A stretch of 64,000 bases of DNA. It comes from Alcanivorax sp. 1008 (GTDB lineage: Bacteria; Pseudomonadota; Gammaproteobacteria; Pseudomonadales; Alcanivoracaceae). Positions 1-9,786 of the stretch are shown piece by piece. The stretch covers positions 124,001-188,000 of the forward strand of contig NZ_JAFMPS010000001.1 of assembly GCF_020667895.1 (NCBI RefSeq), written 5' to 3'. Both the position numbers and the translations under genes were made by a program. Each line of letters starts with the position of its first letter. The first letter of the stretch is position 1. The notes under the pieces were generated by a model, which saw only the letters and a program-made list of their open reading frames with translations, was not told where the DNA came from and did no database searches.

Positions 1-339
1 GACTTCAATGGGGTATAGCACCAGTTCATCTTCCGGTAACTGCGGTCCGAATAAAGGCATGCGCTCGGCATCCAGCAGCACCAGGTTATCCGGCGGCTGA
101 TTGCGACCATCCTCTTCTGCCCAGATCAGCAGGCGCAGGCCAATGCCGTCAAAATCGCCACGCTCGCTGTAGTAACCGGACAGATCGGCGGCAATCTCGC
201 TGAGCAATGACTGGCGGCGCTCGTTGAGAAAGCGGTCCAGGCCACGTTCGAAGCCGAACTGGAATAGCCCGGCCATGGTTAGTACCAGCACAACACTGAC
301 TGACAGCAGGGTTATAAAGACACGGGTTCGCAGACGCAT
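1..339 (-). CDS. Sensor histidine kinase, N-terminal part (runs off the window)
   Basis: Only the first 113 codons are present; the reading frame is still open at the window edge. The product begins with a short basic stretch and one transmembrane segment (about residues 7-25), followed by a periplasmic region beginning FERGLDRFLNERR. This is the pattern of the BaeS-like two-component sensor kinases, where a periplasmic domain of this kind precedes a second membrane segment, HAMP, HisKA and HATPase_c. None of those later domains lies in the window, so the kinase call rests on N-terminal resemblance alone. It is divergent from the pilin accessory gene that starts about 95 bases away, so the two promoters share the gap. 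The signal sensed cannot be told. Confidence 0.6.
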   Translation of the reverse strand, partial: MRLRTRVFITLLSVSVVLVLTMAGLFQFGFERGLDRFLNERRQSLLSEIAADLSGYYSERGDFDGIGLRLLIWAEEDGRNQPPDNLVLLDAERMPLFGPQLPEDELVLYPIEV

Positions 340-433
340 AGGGAGCGGGCATAGCTTCGATATCTTGTATGCTAGCCGGATTCTGGTCTGATAGGGCAGC
401 TTGCACAGTTTTTCCTTGATCGGGAGGAGCGTT

Positions 434-1174
434 ATGGCGCCAAGGGTTAAAGCATTTCTGCTGCATTTGGCAATCAGTGTTGCGATCATTGCTGCAGTGC
501 TGATGCTGGTTTTTGTGTTCTGGTATCCGGCCCCGTTTTTTGATTACGAAGGTGCCTGGGGGCCTTTGCGAATCCTCATTTCAGTGGACCTTATCCTTGG
601 TCCATTACTGACGTTGCTGGTGTTCAAGCCGGGCAAGCGCTGGTTGTGGCTGGATATGGCGTTCATTTTTTTGCTGCAGATTAGTGCGCTTTTGTATGGT
701 GCCTACGCGCTCTGGTCCCAGCGCCCGTTAGTGATGGCGTTTGCGGTGGACGGTTTCTATGTGGTCAACCCCAAAGACCTGGCTGAGCGAGAGCTGCCGG
801 GCTGGCTGATCAGCGAGCGTTCCTGGCGGGGACCGGCACCGGTGTTTGCCGAACTTGTCGATGACCCGGACTATCTGCTGAAAGTCATGCTGGACGGTGC
901 CCCGGACATTCAGGCGCTGCCCGGGCAGTACCGCCGGCTGGAAGAGAAGGTGCCGCTAATGGCGCCCCGGGCCTACGACCTGCAGGCACTGGCTGCACTG
1001 CATCCTGAGGTGGCGCAGGCCATCGCCGGTCTGGACCCCGGTGTTTTGGCCGAGAGTATGGCGCTGCCGGTATATGGAATGCTGAAGACTGGCACGGTGC
1101 TGGCAGACCGGGAAACCGGGAGGCCCCGGTATTATCTGGATTTGGACCTGCCGGCGCTGCTGCCGGAGCAATAA
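434..1174 (+). CDS. TfpX/TfpZ-type type IV pilin accessory membrane protein
   Basis: The product is 246 residues with transmembrane segments near residues 6-30, 40-62 and 68-88 and a soluble C-terminal domain. The N-terminal part (FWYPAPFFDYEGAWGPLRIL, then LILGPLLTLLVFKPGK) matches the TfpX/TfpZ family. Members of that family assist surface display of particular type IV pilins in Pseudomonas, usually from a gene next to the pilin. No pilin gene is visible here, so it is an orphan or works with a pilin elsewhere. I chose ATG 434 because GGGAGGAGC lies 5-6 bases upstream; an in-frame ATG at 401 has no such site. A GC hairpin follows the stop codon directly. Confidence 0.75.
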   Translation: MAPRVKAFLLHLAISVAIIAAVLMLVFVFWYPAPFFDYEGAWGPLRILISVDLILGPLLTLLVFKPGKRWLWLDMAFIFLLQISALLYGAYALWSQRPLVMAFAVDGFYVVNPKDLAERELPGWLISERSWRGPAPVFAELVDDPDYLLKVMLDGAPDIQALPGQYRRLEEKVPLMAPRAYDLQALAALHPEVAQAIAGLDPGVLAESMALPVYGMLKTGTVLADRETGRPRYYLDLDLPALLPEQ

Positions 1175-1200
1175 AAAAAACGGCGCCCAGAGGGCGCCGG
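1173..1200. terminator. Rho-independent terminator-like hairpin
   Basis: An A-tract is followed by a perfect GC stem, CGGCGCCC-AGA-GGGCGCCG, right after the stop of the pilin accessory gene. The T-run lies on the minus-strand side, so the site is strongest for minus-strand transcription. The plus-strand side has only GTAAATACTTT after the stem. Confidence 0.55.
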
Positions 1201-1389
1201 TAAATACTTTGCTCGGGAGAGCTTCACGGAGATTAACTCCATACCCGGCCGAAGCCGAGGTGTACAAGTGTACATAATAGAGTCACTGTGACATTCGCCG
1301 CTAAGACCGATGTGCGGTTTTTTCGGCCAACCTGACCTGAGCGGGTTGATCCGGGTATGCTTGCCCTCCAACCTCCCACCGGATTCGTT

Positions 1390-1992
1390 ATGCACACTGC
1401 CGATCCCGCTCTGCGCTGGCATGTTTTTGCCCTGATTGCCCTGATGCTGGTGCTTGGTCTGTTCCATGAGGCGGTTAACCCATGGCTGGAATACCAGCGC
1501 AGTGAGGTTGCCAATGGCCAGCTATGGCGGCTGGTTACCGGCCACCTGGTGCATATGAACCTGTGGCACATGGGCATGAATATGGCCGGCTTCCTGCTGT
1601 GCTGGCTGTTCTTCCCTGATCTGCTAACCCGGCGGCGGCTGTGGGTATGGCTGGGGGTGTCGATTCCGCTGGTGAGTGCCGGTTTCTGGTTCCTGGATCC
1701 CCAGCTGCAGGGCTATGTGGGGTTTTCCGGGGTACTGCATGGTTTGCTGGTGATGTGCTTGCTGACCGGCCTGTCCGGTCATCCCAAGTTGCATGGCCTG
1801 ACGCTGCTGGTGGTGATCGGCCGGCTGACCTGGGAGCAGACGCCGGGGTATAACGTCAATTATCTGGTCGATACCATCGGTGGGTCGGTGTACGTCAATG
1901 CGCACCTGTATGGCTCGTTGGTGGGGGCAGTGCTTGGGGGGATTTTCTGGTGGCAGGAAAGAAAGCGAAGGCTGGTCGAAGCTGGGGAGTAG
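1390..1992 (+). CDS. rrtA: Rhombosortase (rhomboid-family intramembrane serine protease for GlyGly-CTERM proteins)
   Basis: Two hundred residues with about six membrane segments, the compact size typical of rhombosortases. The catalytic serine is in GFSGVLHG (Ser about 113) and the catalytic histidine in NAHLYG (His about 172), with the family WEQ motif between them. The loop HLVHMNLWHMGMNMAG is the usual rhomboid His/Asn region. RrtA enzymes cleave proteins whose C-terminus is a Gly/Ser-rich stretch, a hydrophobic helix and a basic tail. Two such substrates are encoded in this window at 23671 and 26509. An in-frame ATG at 1357 would add 11 residues; neither start has a strong ribosome site. 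The 3' end overlaps the next gene by 43 bases, suggesting translational coupling. Confidence 0.85.
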   Translation: MHTADPALRWHVFALIALMLVLGLFHEAVNPWLEYQRSEVANGQLWRLVTGHLVHMNLWHMGMNMAGFLLCWLFFPDLLTRRRLWVWLGVSIPLVSAGFWFLDPQLQGYVGFSGVLHGLLVMCLLTGLSGHPKLHGLTLLVVIGRLTWEQTPGYNVNYLVDTIGGSVYVNAHLYGSLVGAVLGGIFWWQERKRRLVEAGE

Positions 1993-3659
1993 CCCTGTTT
2001 GGCCTGCCATTTCTATTGGCGGGGCTGGTGGTGCTGGTGGTCAGTCCACTGGATACCCTGCGGTTGCATTTTGTCAGTGGCGGCTGGGTGCAGGTGCCGG
2101 CCACCCTGAATAACATTGATGTGATCAGCTCGCGCGGGTCGGACTCCACTACCTATCGGATTGCTGGCAGTTATTCCTACACCTTCGCCGGCAGACATCA
2201 TCACAGCAGTCGCATCAGTTATGACACCGGCAGTGACAATATTGGCAACGATCACTACGACATTGTGTCGCGGATAAAAAGTAGTCAGCAGCGCGGCACG
2301 CTGACTGCCTGGGTGAATCCGGCACAGCCCGATCAGTCGTTTCTGGTAAGGGAGCTGCGCTGGAAGAAAGTTTTGTTCAGTAGTGTTTTCGGACTTATTT
2401 TTGCCGGCATTGGTGCCTTTATCATGGTGTTCGGGCTACGCAAACCCGGTCCGCCTTCGGTGGTAATAAACGGGGTAACGATGACCGCACCAGTGTATTC
2501 CAGTGAGAAACATGGCTACTGGATATGGTGGGTGTTTGGCTCCCTGTTTGTGCTTATGCCGTTGCCGGCGCTGATCGATTTACCGGCGGAGCTGGGCAAG
2601 GAAAACTACCTGATTCTGTTGGTGCTGCTTTTCCCGCTGGTGGGAGGCTGGTTGATCTGGCTGGGTATTCGAACCTTTCGTAACTGGCGTCACTATGGCC
2701 CGTTACCCGTGCAGATGGATCCGGCTCCCGGTCAGATCGGTGGTGATATCGGTGGCACTATTGAGCTGCGTGAGCCGTGGCGTCTGGAAAACCCTTACCG
2801 GCTGACATTGCAGTGCCTGCGCTCCAAGGTGACAGGTAGCGGCAAGAACCGCAGCCGCCGTGAGTCGCTGGTATGGCAGCAGGAGCTGGTGCCATTTGCC
2901 GAGGCCAGCGCTGTCGGCACCCTGCTACAGTTTGTCTTTACCCCACCGGCACATCTGCCGGAAAGCGAGGCGGTCAGTAATGACTACCACCTGTGGCGGT
3001 TGTTGCTGTGCGGGCCGGACAAGCCGGTCAAGCTGGAGCGTACCTATACCGTGCCCGTGGTAAAAGGCACGGTTCGTTCGCGGGTAGATATCCCCAGCCG
3101 ACATATTGAGGAGCAGAGTGCCAAGGCCAGAATTCGGGCGCTGCAATCCGCGGATAGCCAGATCCAGCTGACCCAGCTGGGCGATGGCGTACGTTTGCAC
3201 TCTCCCTTCGGCCTGCACCTGGGCATGAAACTGATGCTGTTGCTGCTTGGTGTGGTATTTGCCGGCGCCGCAGCCTTCCTCAGCTATAAGGCACTGGAGG
3301 AGGGCGGCATGTTGTGGCTGATGGCGGTGGTGTTCTCCCTGTTCGGTTACCCGATGCTGCTGGGCGGCCTGTTTACGGTGGGCCGCTCACTGACCACCGA
3401 AATCCGCGCCGGACAAATACGCACCGTGCGGCGCTGGTTTGGCATACCACTCTGGCGTCGCCAGATGGAGCTGTTACGGGCCGACCAGCTGAAGCTGGCG
3501 CAAGGGGTAAAGAGCAACAATGGTCGCCGTCATACCGAGTACCTGCATCTGGAGGCACAGGACCAGAGCCGCAAGATACGGCTGGCGGAGGATATCAGCG
3601 GCCGCGAGGCGGCCGAGGCGCTGCGCGCTAGCTTGATACGCCTGCTGGGGCTGCACTGA
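1950..3659 (+). CDS. DUF3592-domain membrane protein
   Basis: A 569-residue membrane protein starting at GTG with a G-rich ribosome site (TTGGGGGG) about 8 bases upstream, inside the 3' end of rrtA. A first membrane segment (about residues 13-31) is followed by an extracytoplasmic DUF3592-type domain (HFVSGGWVQVPATL, later TLTAWVNPAQPDQSFL). Further membrane segments lie near residues 135, 190, 225 and 425-470, and there is a soluble C-terminal region. DUF3592 proteins have no assigned biochemical role. Coupling to the rhombosortase by overlap may be functional or only compact gene packing; no GlyGly-CTERM tail is present on this protein. Confidence 0.7.
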   Translation: MAGKKAKAGRSWGVALFGLPFLLAGLVVLVVSPLDTLRLHFVSGGWVQVPATLNNIDVISSRGSDSTTYRIAGSYSYTFAGRHHHSSRISYDTGSDNIGNDHYDIVSRIKSSQQRGTLTAWVNPAQPDQSFLVRELRWKKVLFSSVFGLIFAGIGAFIMVFGLRKPGPPSVVINGVTMTAPVYSSEKHGYWIWWVFGSLFVLMPLPALIDLPAELGKENYLILLVLLFPLVGGWLIWLGIRTFRNWRHYGPLPVQMDPAPGQIGGDIGGTIELREPWRLENPYRLTLQCLRSKVTGSGKNRSRRESLVWQQELVPFAEASAVGTLLQFVFTPPAHLPESEAVSNDYHLWRLLLCGPDKPVKLERTYTVPVVKGTVRSRVDIPSRHIEEQSAKARIRALQSADSQIQLTQLGDGVRLHSPFGLHLGMKLMLLLLGVVFAGAAAFLSYKALEEGGMLWLMAVVFSLFGYPMLLGGLFTVGRSLTTEIRAGQIRTVRRWFGIPLWRRQMELLRADQLKLAQGVKSNNGRRHTEYLHLEAQDQSRKIRLAEDISGREAAEALRASLIRLLGLH

Positions 3660-3721
3660 TTCTGCTAGACTTGGCCGATTAGCTGGCGGCCACGGGGCCA
3701 CCGCAGTATTCCGGAGAACCC

Positions 3722-5269
3722 ATGAGCAAAGATCGCCTGATCATTTTCGATACCACCCTGCGCGACGGCGAGCAGAGCCCCGGCGCAACCATGGATCGCG
3801 ACGAGAAATTGCGCATTGCCCGGGCCCTTGAGCGCCTCAAGGTGGATGTCATCGAGGCCGGTTTTGCCATCGCCAGCCAGGGCGACTTCGAGTCGGTCAA
3901 GGCGATTGCCGAAACCATCAAGGATTCCACCGTATGCTCATTGGCGCGGGCCAAGGACGCGGATATCGACCGTGCTGGCGAAGCCTTGAAAAATGCAGCC
4001 AGTGGTCGCATCCATACCTTTATTGCCACCAGCCCGATCCATATGCAGCACAAGCTGCGCATGCAGCCAGATGATGTGGTGGAAGCGGCAGTAAAGGCGG
4101 TGAAATATGCCCGCAATCTGTGTGCCGATGTGGAATTTTCCTGTGAGGATGCAGGCCGTTCGGAGATCGACTTCCTGTGTCGCATTATCGAGAAGGTAAT
4201 CGACGCCGGTGCGCGCACCATCAATATTCCTGACACCGTTGGCTACGCCATTCCGGAACAGTTCGGCCACACCATTGGCCAGCTCATCGAGCGTATTCCC
4301 AACAGTCACAAAGCAGTGTTCTCGGTGCATTGCCATAATGATCTTGGTTTGGCTGTGGCCAACTCGCTGGCGGCGGTGCTCAACGGTGCCCGGCAGGTGG
4401 AGTGCACCATCAATGGTTTGGGCGAGCGTGCCGGTAATGCCTCTCTGGAAGAGATTGTCATGGCGGTGCGCACCCGGGGCGACCTGTTCCCGGTAGAAAC
4501 CCGTATTGACACCACCGGCATCGTTCCAGCGTCGCGACTGGTGTCCACCATTACCGGTTTTCCGGTGCAGCCAAACAAGGCCATTGTCGGTGCCAATGCC
4601 TTCGCCCATGAATCCGGTATCCATCAGGATGGCGTTCTCAAGCACCGGGAAACCTACGAAATCATGCGCGCCGAAGATGTCGGCTGGAACACCAACCGCA
4701 TGGTGCTCGGAAAGCACTCTGGTCGTGCTGCGTTTCGAGCTCGCCTGGAAGAACTTGGCATCAGTTTTGATACCAATGAAGCGCTTAACGATACCTTCCA
4801 ACGCTTCAAGGATCTGGCCGATAAAAAGCACGAAGTGTTTGATGAAGATTTGCAGGCACTGGTCAGCGATGTGAAAAAAGCGGCGGAAGACGAGCGCTAT
4901 AAACTGGTGCTGCTGGACGTCGCCTCAAAGACCGGTGAAACCCCGGAAGCACGAGTGGTGCTGAATGTGGACGGCAGCGAAGTGGAAGCCAGCTGCGAAG
5001 GAGCCGGCCCGGTGGATGCCACCTTCCGCGCCATTGAGCAGATCGCGCAAAGCGACTCCATGTTGCAGTTGTACTCGGTCAATGCCATTACCTCTGGCAC
5101 CGACAGTCAGGGTGAGGTCACCGTGCGGCTGGAGCGGGGCGGACGCATCGTTAACGGGCATGGTGCCGACACGGACATTATTACCGCCTCGGCGAAAGCC
5201 TACCTGGATGCCCTAAACCATATTGCGGCTGGCGTGCCACGCGCCCACCCGCAGGCAGCGGATGTCTGA
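3722..5269 (+). CDS. leuA: 2-isopropylmalate synthase
   Basis: A 515-residue enzyme that condenses acetyl-CoA with 2-ketoisovalerate in the first committed step of leucine synthesis. The N-terminal [12 protein letters not shown] motif (residues 9-20) and the metal-binding [13 protein letters not shown] identify a DRE-TIM aldolase of the short gamma-proteobacterial LeuA type. The C-terminal regulatory domain is present ([20 protein letters not shown]), so leucine feedback inhibition is expected. The start ATG follows a GGAGA ribosome site. No leader peptide rich in Leu codons was seen in the 60 bases upstream, so classical attenuation is not supported. The next gene starts 3 bases after the stop. 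Confidence 0.97.
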   Translation: MSKDRLIIFDTTLRDGEQSPGATMDRDEKLRIARALERLKVDVIEAGFAIASQGDFESVKAIAETIKDSTVCSLARAKDADIDRAGEALKNAASGRIHTFIATSPIHMQHKLRMQPDDVVEAAVKAVKYARNLCADVEFSCEDAGRSEIDFLCRIIEKVIDAGARTINIPDTVGYAIPEQFGHTIGQLIERIPNSHKAVFSVHCHNDLGLAVANSLAAVLNGARQVECTINGLGERAGNASLEEIVMAVRTRGDLFPVETRIDTTGIVPASRLVSTITGFPVQPNKAIVGANAFAHESGIHQDGVLKHRETYEIMRAEDVGWNTNRMVLGKHSGRAAFRARLEELGISFDTNEALNDTFQRFKDLADKKHEVFDEDLQALVSDVKKAAEDERYKLVLLDVASKTGETPEARVVLNVDGSEVEASCEGAGPVDATFRAIEQIAQSDSMLQLYSVNAITSGTDSQGEVTVRLERGGRIVNGHGADTDIITASAKAYLDALNHIAAGVPRAHPQAADV

Positions 5270-5272
5270 TTA

Positions 5273-6004
5273 ATGGAAGAGCGGCTGCGTCAGCGATATC
5301 TCAAGCAGATGGGCTTTACTCCCTGGGTGGCGGCGGTGCCATTGCCGGGGGCGGCACCATCGCCGCTACTCGACATCGAGCCGCTGCCAGAGCTCAATGC
5401 GCTGCCTGATATCAAGCCAGAGTCGCCGGGCGTTCAGCAGGGCATGCCGGAGCAAGTGGCTGCGCTACTGAAAGCCGACGAAAAGCCCAGGCTGGCTGCG
5501 CCGCCGGTTCAGTCTTCTGACAAGACTGCCCCTGCTGTTAGTGAGCCCGTTGCTGCGCCGTCGTTGACGTTTACCCTGCAAGCTCATCGTGGCGCCCAGA
5601 TACATCTGTGGGCCGAGCAACAGCAAGCTGATGCCCCCGGACTTAACCGCGAAGAGCTGCAGCAGTTGGCGGCCCTGCTGAAATTGTTTGGCGGCACCGT
5701 GAGCAGCGATGCGAAACGGTTCTTCTGTGCGCCCACTGCGGGTAAGCCGATGACCGCCGAGAACGTTCGGCCCATGTTTGATGCTTTCTTGAGTGGCATG
5801 CTTGGTCGTCAGGGTGAAATAAAACTGCTGCTATGCGCCCGTGAAGAAACGGTGCAGGCGCTGTTCAACAGTCCCCGTTACCAGCCAGTGGTGCGCGGCC
5901 AGATCACCCTGCTGCCGGTCAGCAGCCTGACAGAAATGCTGGCCGATCCGGCGGCCCATAAAGTGCCCAGCTGGAAGGCGATGCAAACCCACGGCTTTGT
6001 ATGA
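5273..6004 (+). CDS. Probable divergent DNA polymerase III psi subunit (HolD-like)
   Basis: A 243-residue protein with an N-terminal segment (RYLKQMGFTPW) resembling the start of HolD, where this short region contacts tau/gamma of the clamp loader. A long Pro/Ala-rich linker follows (about residues 20-110), then a compact domain ending in WKAMQTHGFV. Its position directly before rimI, which it overlaps by ATGA, is the holD-rimI order of Escherichia coli, and prfC follows as in E. coli. Pseudomonad psi subunits are known to be long and hard to recognise. The call therefore rests on synteny plus a weak N-terminal match; a conserved protein of unknown function is the alternative. Confidence 0.55.
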   Translation: MEERLRQRYLKQMGFTPWVAAVPLPGAAPSPLLDIEPLPELNALPDIKPESPGVQQGMPEQVAALLKADEKPRLAAPPVQSSDKTAPAVSEPVAAPSLTFTLQAHRGAQIHLWAEQQQADAPGLNREELQQLAALLKLFGGTVSSDAKRFFCAPTAGKPMTAENVRPMFDAFLSGMLGRQGEIKLLLCAREETVQALFNSPRYQPVVRGQITLLPVSSLTEMLADPAAHKVPSWKAMQTHGFV

Positions 6005-6465
6005 CCGCTCTGCACGCTGGCTTTCAACTGCGCACTATGGGTGACAATGACTTGCCCGCAGTGGTGGCCATCGAAGATGCCACCCAGCCCACCCCCTGGA
6101 CCGAGCAGGTGTTCCGCGATTGTTTTAACTCCCACTATGACTGTCGGGTAATTGCGCGCGATGGCGACATTGCCGGCTTTGCCGTGCTGTCCTCGGTGCT
6201 GGACGAAGTACACCTTTTAAATATCGCCGTGGCCCCGGCCATGCAACGCCGTGGGCTGGCCTGGGCGGCACTGCGGGAGCTTATTGCCGATTATCAGCAG
6301 CGCAGCATGGGATATATCTATCTGGAAGTACGCGCCAGCAATCAGGGTGCCCGGCAGCTTTACGAGCGGCTTGGCTTTCAGCTTAACGGCGAGCGGAAAA
6401 ACTACTACCGCACAGTCGATGGCCGCGAAGATGCCATCCTCATGAGCCTCGCATTGCAGCACTGA
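6001..6465 (+). CDS. rimI: Ribosomal protein S18-alanine N-acetyltransferase
   Basis: A 154-residue GNAT enzyme that acetylates the N-terminal alanine of ribosomal protein S18. The acetyl-CoA loop is visible as QRRGLAWAAL (about residues 82-91), preceded by the beta-strand VHLLNIAVAP. The C-terminal NQGARQLYERLGF motif and GERKNYYRTVDGREDAILM are typical of RimI. The start overlaps the stop of the HolD-like gene in an ATGA arrangement, so the two are translated together. Length and position are as expected for the family. Confidence 0.95.
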   Translation: MTALHAGFQLRTMGDNDLPAVVAIEDATQPTPWTEQVFRDCFNSHYDCRVIARDGDIAGFAVLSSVLDEVHLLNIAVAPAMQRRGLAWAALRELIADYQQRSMGYIYLEVRASNQGARQLYERLGFQLNGERKNYYRTVDGREDAILMSLALQH

Positions 6466-6468
6466 GGC

Positions 6469-7002
6469 TCAGGCTGTCTGGATGCGTTTTTGCAAGGCGC
6501 CGGGCAGGGCTTCCAGTGGCGGACTAATGCTGTCGCGCACCACACGTTCCACCGCCGGCATAATGGTGCGAGCCAGCAGTTTCGGAACTCCCGGCAACTG
6601 GTGGGGAGTGACATCAAGATCGCCGACAAAGCTCATTCGAGTTCCCTCGCCACAGGCATCAAGGACAAACTCGCCGCGGCAGTTAAATAGCTCGCGCAGC
6701 CCCTCGCTATAAAACAAAAACTCCACCCGGCGCATGTGGTGGTGCCAATGGGTGTCGGAGCGTACCTCGTCCAGCAGATCACGCAAAAACGGCCGCGCCA
6801 CGGCCGGCACCACGCTGTGCTCAATGCCCCAGGCAAAGTCTATGCGCGCCGGGCCATCCGCTCCGGCCTGCCGGGTGAGTTCACGGATATGACGGACATG
6901 GGGCAGGTCCGCCGGCATCAGACTGAGATCCTGATGCAGGGACTGCCACGCCTGATCAAGATCGACGGCGATGATCTGTTCGAAACGCAGGGCAATAGTC
7001 AT
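6469..7002 (-). CDS. SRPBCC/START-fold hydrophobic-ligand-binding protein
   Basis: The product is about 177 residues. Its pattern (an N-terminal beta-strand TIALRFEQIIAVD followed by a helix, alternating strands, and a long C-terminal helix VERVVRDSISPPLEAL) is that of the SRPBCC ligand-binding fold. No catalytic residues can be proposed and the ligand is unknown. ATG 7002 was chosen; an upstream GTG pair near 7038 would add 12 residues, and neither has a clear ribosome site. The gene converges with rimI with a 3-base gap, and its 5' end shares a divergent promoter region with prfC. Confidence 0.55.
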   Translation of the reverse strand: MTIALRFEQIIAVDLDQAWQSLHQDLSLMPADLPHVRHIRELTRQAGADGPARIDFAWGIEHSVVPAVARPFLRDLLDEVRSDTHWHHHMRRVEFLFYSEGLRELFNCRGEFVLDACGEGTRMSFVGDLDVTPHQLPGVPKLLARTIMPAVERVVRDSISPPLEALPGALQKRIQTA

Positions 7003-7119
7003 CCGCCCATTGGAACGAAAAAGCGGGCCGAACACCACCCTGATGATGCCGCGCGCCTACATCCGCTGAGGTGATCCTGTATACTGCCGCCCTTTATTGC
7101 CGACCCCCTTTTGAGTGCC

Positions 7120-8697
7120 ATGAGCCAGCTTGACGAGATTCGCAAACGGCGCACCTTCGCCATCATCTCCCACCCGGATGCCGGTAAGACCACCATTACC
7201 GAAAAGTTGCTGCTATACGGCAACCTGATCCAGATGGCGGGCACCGTAAAGGGCAAGAAATCCGGCAGGCACGCCACCTCTGACTGGATGGAGATGGAGA
7301 AAGAGCGTGGCATTTCGGTGACCACCTCAGTGATGCAGTTCCCCTACAAGGGCGCCATGGTCAACCTGCTCGACACCCCGGGACACGCCGACTTTTCTGA
7401 AGACACCTACCGCACCCTGACAGCGGTGGATTCGGCGCTGATGGTGATTGACTGCGCCAAAGGCGTGGAAGAGCGCACCATCAAGTTGATGGAAGTGTGT
7501 CGCCTGCGTGATACGCCGATCCTGACCTTTATTAACAAGCTGGATCGCGAAGTCCGCGACCCGATTGAAGTAATGGACGAAGTAGAAGAAGTACTGGGCA
7601 TCCAGTGCAGCCCGGTTACCTGGCCGATTGGCATGGGCAAAAACTTCAAGGGCGTCTACAACCTGCTCACCGACACCACCGTGCTGTACCAGAGCGGGCA
7701 GGGCCACACCGTTCAGGCCGTGCGTGCCATCGCCGGGTTAGACAACCCGGAGTTGGACAAGGCCATAGGCAGCTACGCCGACGAACTGCGCGAAACCCTG
7801 GAACTGGTGCAGGGCGCCAGCCACGCATTTGATCTGCAAGCATTCCGCGCCGGCAAGCTGACGCCGGTATTCTTCGGCACCGCGCTGGGCAACTTCGGCG
7901 TAGACCACCTGCTCGATGGGCTGGTGGAGTGGGCCCCATCACCGCTGCCGCGTGCAGCGGAAGAGCGCACCATCAGTGCAGACGAACCCAAATTTACCGG
8001 CTTCGTGTTCAAGATCCAGGCAAACATGGATCCCAAACACCGCGACCGCATTGCCTTTATGCGCATCTGCTCCGGCAGATATGAAAAGGGAATCAAGTTA
8101 CAGCAGTGCCGCACCGGCAAGGACGTGCGCATCGCCGACGCGCTGACCTTTCTCGCCGGCGAGCGCGAGAATATCGAAGAGGCGTTTGCCGGCGATATCA
8201 TCGGCCTGCACAACCACGGCACCATCCAGATCGGCGACACCTTCACCGAAGGCGAGAAGCTGCGCTTCACCGGTATCCCGTTCTTCGCCCCGGAGCTGTT
8301 CCGCCGGGTAGTACTGCGCGACCCACTGAAATCCAAGCAGCTCCACAAGGGCTTGACCCAGCTATCGGAAGAGGGCGCCGTGCAGGTGTTCTTCCCGCTA
8401 AAAAACAACGACGTCATTCTTGGCGCCGTCGGCTCGCTGCAGTTTGACGTGGTGGCCCACCGTCTGAAGCACGAATACGGGGTGGAATGCGCCTACGACG
8501 TCATCAGCGTGGCCACCGCCCGCTGGGCCAGCGCAGACACTGAACGGGAGCTGGATAAATTCCGCGACAAAGCCTACGAAAACCTTGCCGTCGACGGTGC
8601 CGGCTTCCTCACCTACCTGGCCCCGACCCGGGTCAACCTGCAACTAGCCCAGGAACGCCACCCGGAAATCCAGTTCCGCGAGACGCGGGAGATCTAA
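7120..8697 (+). CDS. prfC: Peptide chain release factor 3
   Basis: A 525-residue translational GTPase that removes RF1/RF2 from the ribosome after termination. G motifs are intact: SHPDAGKT (residues 17-24), DTPGH (85-89) and NKLD (139-142). Long stretches match E. coli RF3, such as [19 protein letters not shown] and [15 protein letters not shown] 7120 was chosen over TTG 7111. The last 65 bases are antisense to the 3' end of the integron integrase gene, an unusual convergent overlap. Confidence 0.97.
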   Translation: MSQLDEIRKRRTFAIISHPDAGKTTITEKLLLYGNLIQMAGTVKGKKSGRHATSDWMEMEKERGISVTTSVMQFPYKGAMVNLLDTPGHADFSEDTYRTLTAVDSALMVIDCAKGVEERTIKLMEVCRLRDTPILTFINKLDREVRDPIEVMDEVEEVLGIQCSPVTWPIGMGKNFKGVYNLLTDTTVLYQSGQGHTVQAVRAIAGLDNPELDKAIGSYADELRETLELVQGASHAFDLQAFRAGKLTPVFFGTALGNFGVDHLLDGLVEWAPSPLPRAAEERTISADEPKFTGFVFKIQANMDPKHRDRIAFMRICSGRYEKGIKLQQCRTGKDVRIADALTFLAGERENIEEAFAGDIIGLHNHGTIQIGDTFTEGEKLRFTGIPFFAPELFRRVVLRDPLKSKQLHKGLTQLSEEGAVQVFFPLKNNDVILGAVGSLQFDVVAHRLKHEYGVECAYDVISVATARWASADTERELDKFRDKAYENLAVDGAGFLTYLAPTRVNLQLAQERHPEIQFRETREI

Positions 8698-9739
8698 TCG
8701 TGGACACCTGCCAGAGGGCCATCTCTTCGCGCACTGGCAGGGCGCTCTTGCTAAGCGGGCTTACTGTGCCGGCATAACGCTGGCCGATCAGATGCGTGTA
8801 GATCTGTGTGGTGTTCAGGTCACTGTGGCCAAGTAATTCCTGCACTGTGCGAATATCCGTGCCCTGTTTTAACAGCTCAGTGGCGAAAGTGTGCCGGAAC
8901 GTATGGCAACTTGCCCGATAGTTGAGATCGAGCGCAGCGAGTGCTTTGCGCACCTGCCGTTGCACGGCGGTAACGTGCAAGTGGTACTGCACTATTCTGC
9001 CGCGATCATCATGGCAGGTGCCGGTGGAAGGAAATAGCCACTGCCACTGCACCGATGTGGCGGCTTGCGGATACTTTCTGTCGAGCGCATAGGGTAATAC
9101 CACCGGAACACGCTTTTCGCGGGGGATCGCCCTGAGTTGATCACCACGTTCGCGAACCATGGCCAGCAGTTCCTCACGTAAACTGGGCGGCAGCAGGGTT
9201 GTACGATCCTTGCCGCCCTTACCGTCGCGCACCACGACCAAGCTATTGCTGAAGTCCAGATCCTTAAGTCGAATACGGCACGCCTCGGTAACCCGAAGCC
9301 CGCTGCCGTACATCAATGACGCCACTAGACGATGCGGGTTTGGCAGCAGATCGATGACTGCCATAGCATCTTCATGGCTGAATACTGTCGGCAGTCGACG
9401 TGGTGCGGTGGCGAAATGGATGCCGGGAATCTTGTCGAGCGGCCGATCCAGCACACGTTTATAAAGAAACACCACCGCATTCAATGCCAGTTTCTGAGTG
9501 TTGGCCGTGATATCGCGATTGCAGGCCAGATGCGACAGGAACAGGGCGACATCTTGCTCATGAAGCTCCAGCGGATGCCGATTCTGATGGAAGCGGATAA
9601 AGCTGATAATCCAGTACCAGTAGGTCTTCTCGGTGCGGCGACTGTAATGATTCCGGCGCAAGACAGTACGGAACTGCTCTTTCAATGCACCGGGTCTGGC
9701 AGTGGAAAGGGACTGCGGACCTTGCTCGACATCATCCAT
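8633..9739 (-). CDS. intI: Integron integrase (tyrosine recombinase)
   Basis: A 368-residue tyrosine recombinase that recombines attI with attC sites of gene cassettes. The catalytic set is complete: Arg149 (GSGLRVTE), His279 and Arg282 (CHTFRHTFA), His305 (LLGHSD) and Tyr314 (TTQIYTH). The extra segment found only in integron integrases is present at about residues 217-237 ([18 protein letters not shown]), which separates it from XerC/D and phage integrases. The C-terminus runs about 45 residues past the usual end and is encoded on the strand opposite the end of prfC, so the tail is probably dispensable. The start ATG lies 32 bases from a LexA box, so SOS induction is expected, as for other integron integrases. 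Confidence 0.95.
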   Translation of the reverse strand: MDDVEQGPQSLSTARPGALKEQFRTVLRRNHYSRRTEKTYWYWIISFIRFHQNRHPLELHEQDVALFLSHLACNRDITANTQKLALNAVVFLYKRVLDRPLDKIPGIHFATAPRRLPTVFSHEDAMAVIDLLPNPHRLVASLMYGSGLRVTEACRIRLKDLDFSNSLVVVRDGKGGKDRTTLLPPSLREELLAMVRERGDQLRAIPREKRVPVVLPYALDRKYPQAATSVQWQWLFPSTGTCHDDRGRIVQYHLHVTAVQRQVRKALAALDLNYRASCHTFRHTFATELLKQGTDIRTVQELLGHSDLNTTQIYTHLIGQRYAGTVSPLSKSALPVREEMALWQVSTIRSPASRGTGFPGGVPGLVAG

Positions 9740-9770
9740 GATGGGCCTCAGAGAATGTTGCTATAGAATA

Positions 9771-9786
9771 CTGTTCATATGTACAG
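9771..9786 (-). promoter_or_regulatory. LexA (SOS) box upstream of intI
   Basis: CTGTTCATATGTACAG is a full CTGT-N8-ACAG LexA operator, 32 bases upstream of the intI start codon. LexA control of integron integrases is established for class 1 and Vibrio integrons, and the position here fits repression of intI. Confidence 0.9.

Noticed and set aside
3938-4831. Open frame of 297 codons on the minus strand
   Set aside because: Antisense to leuA; no domain.
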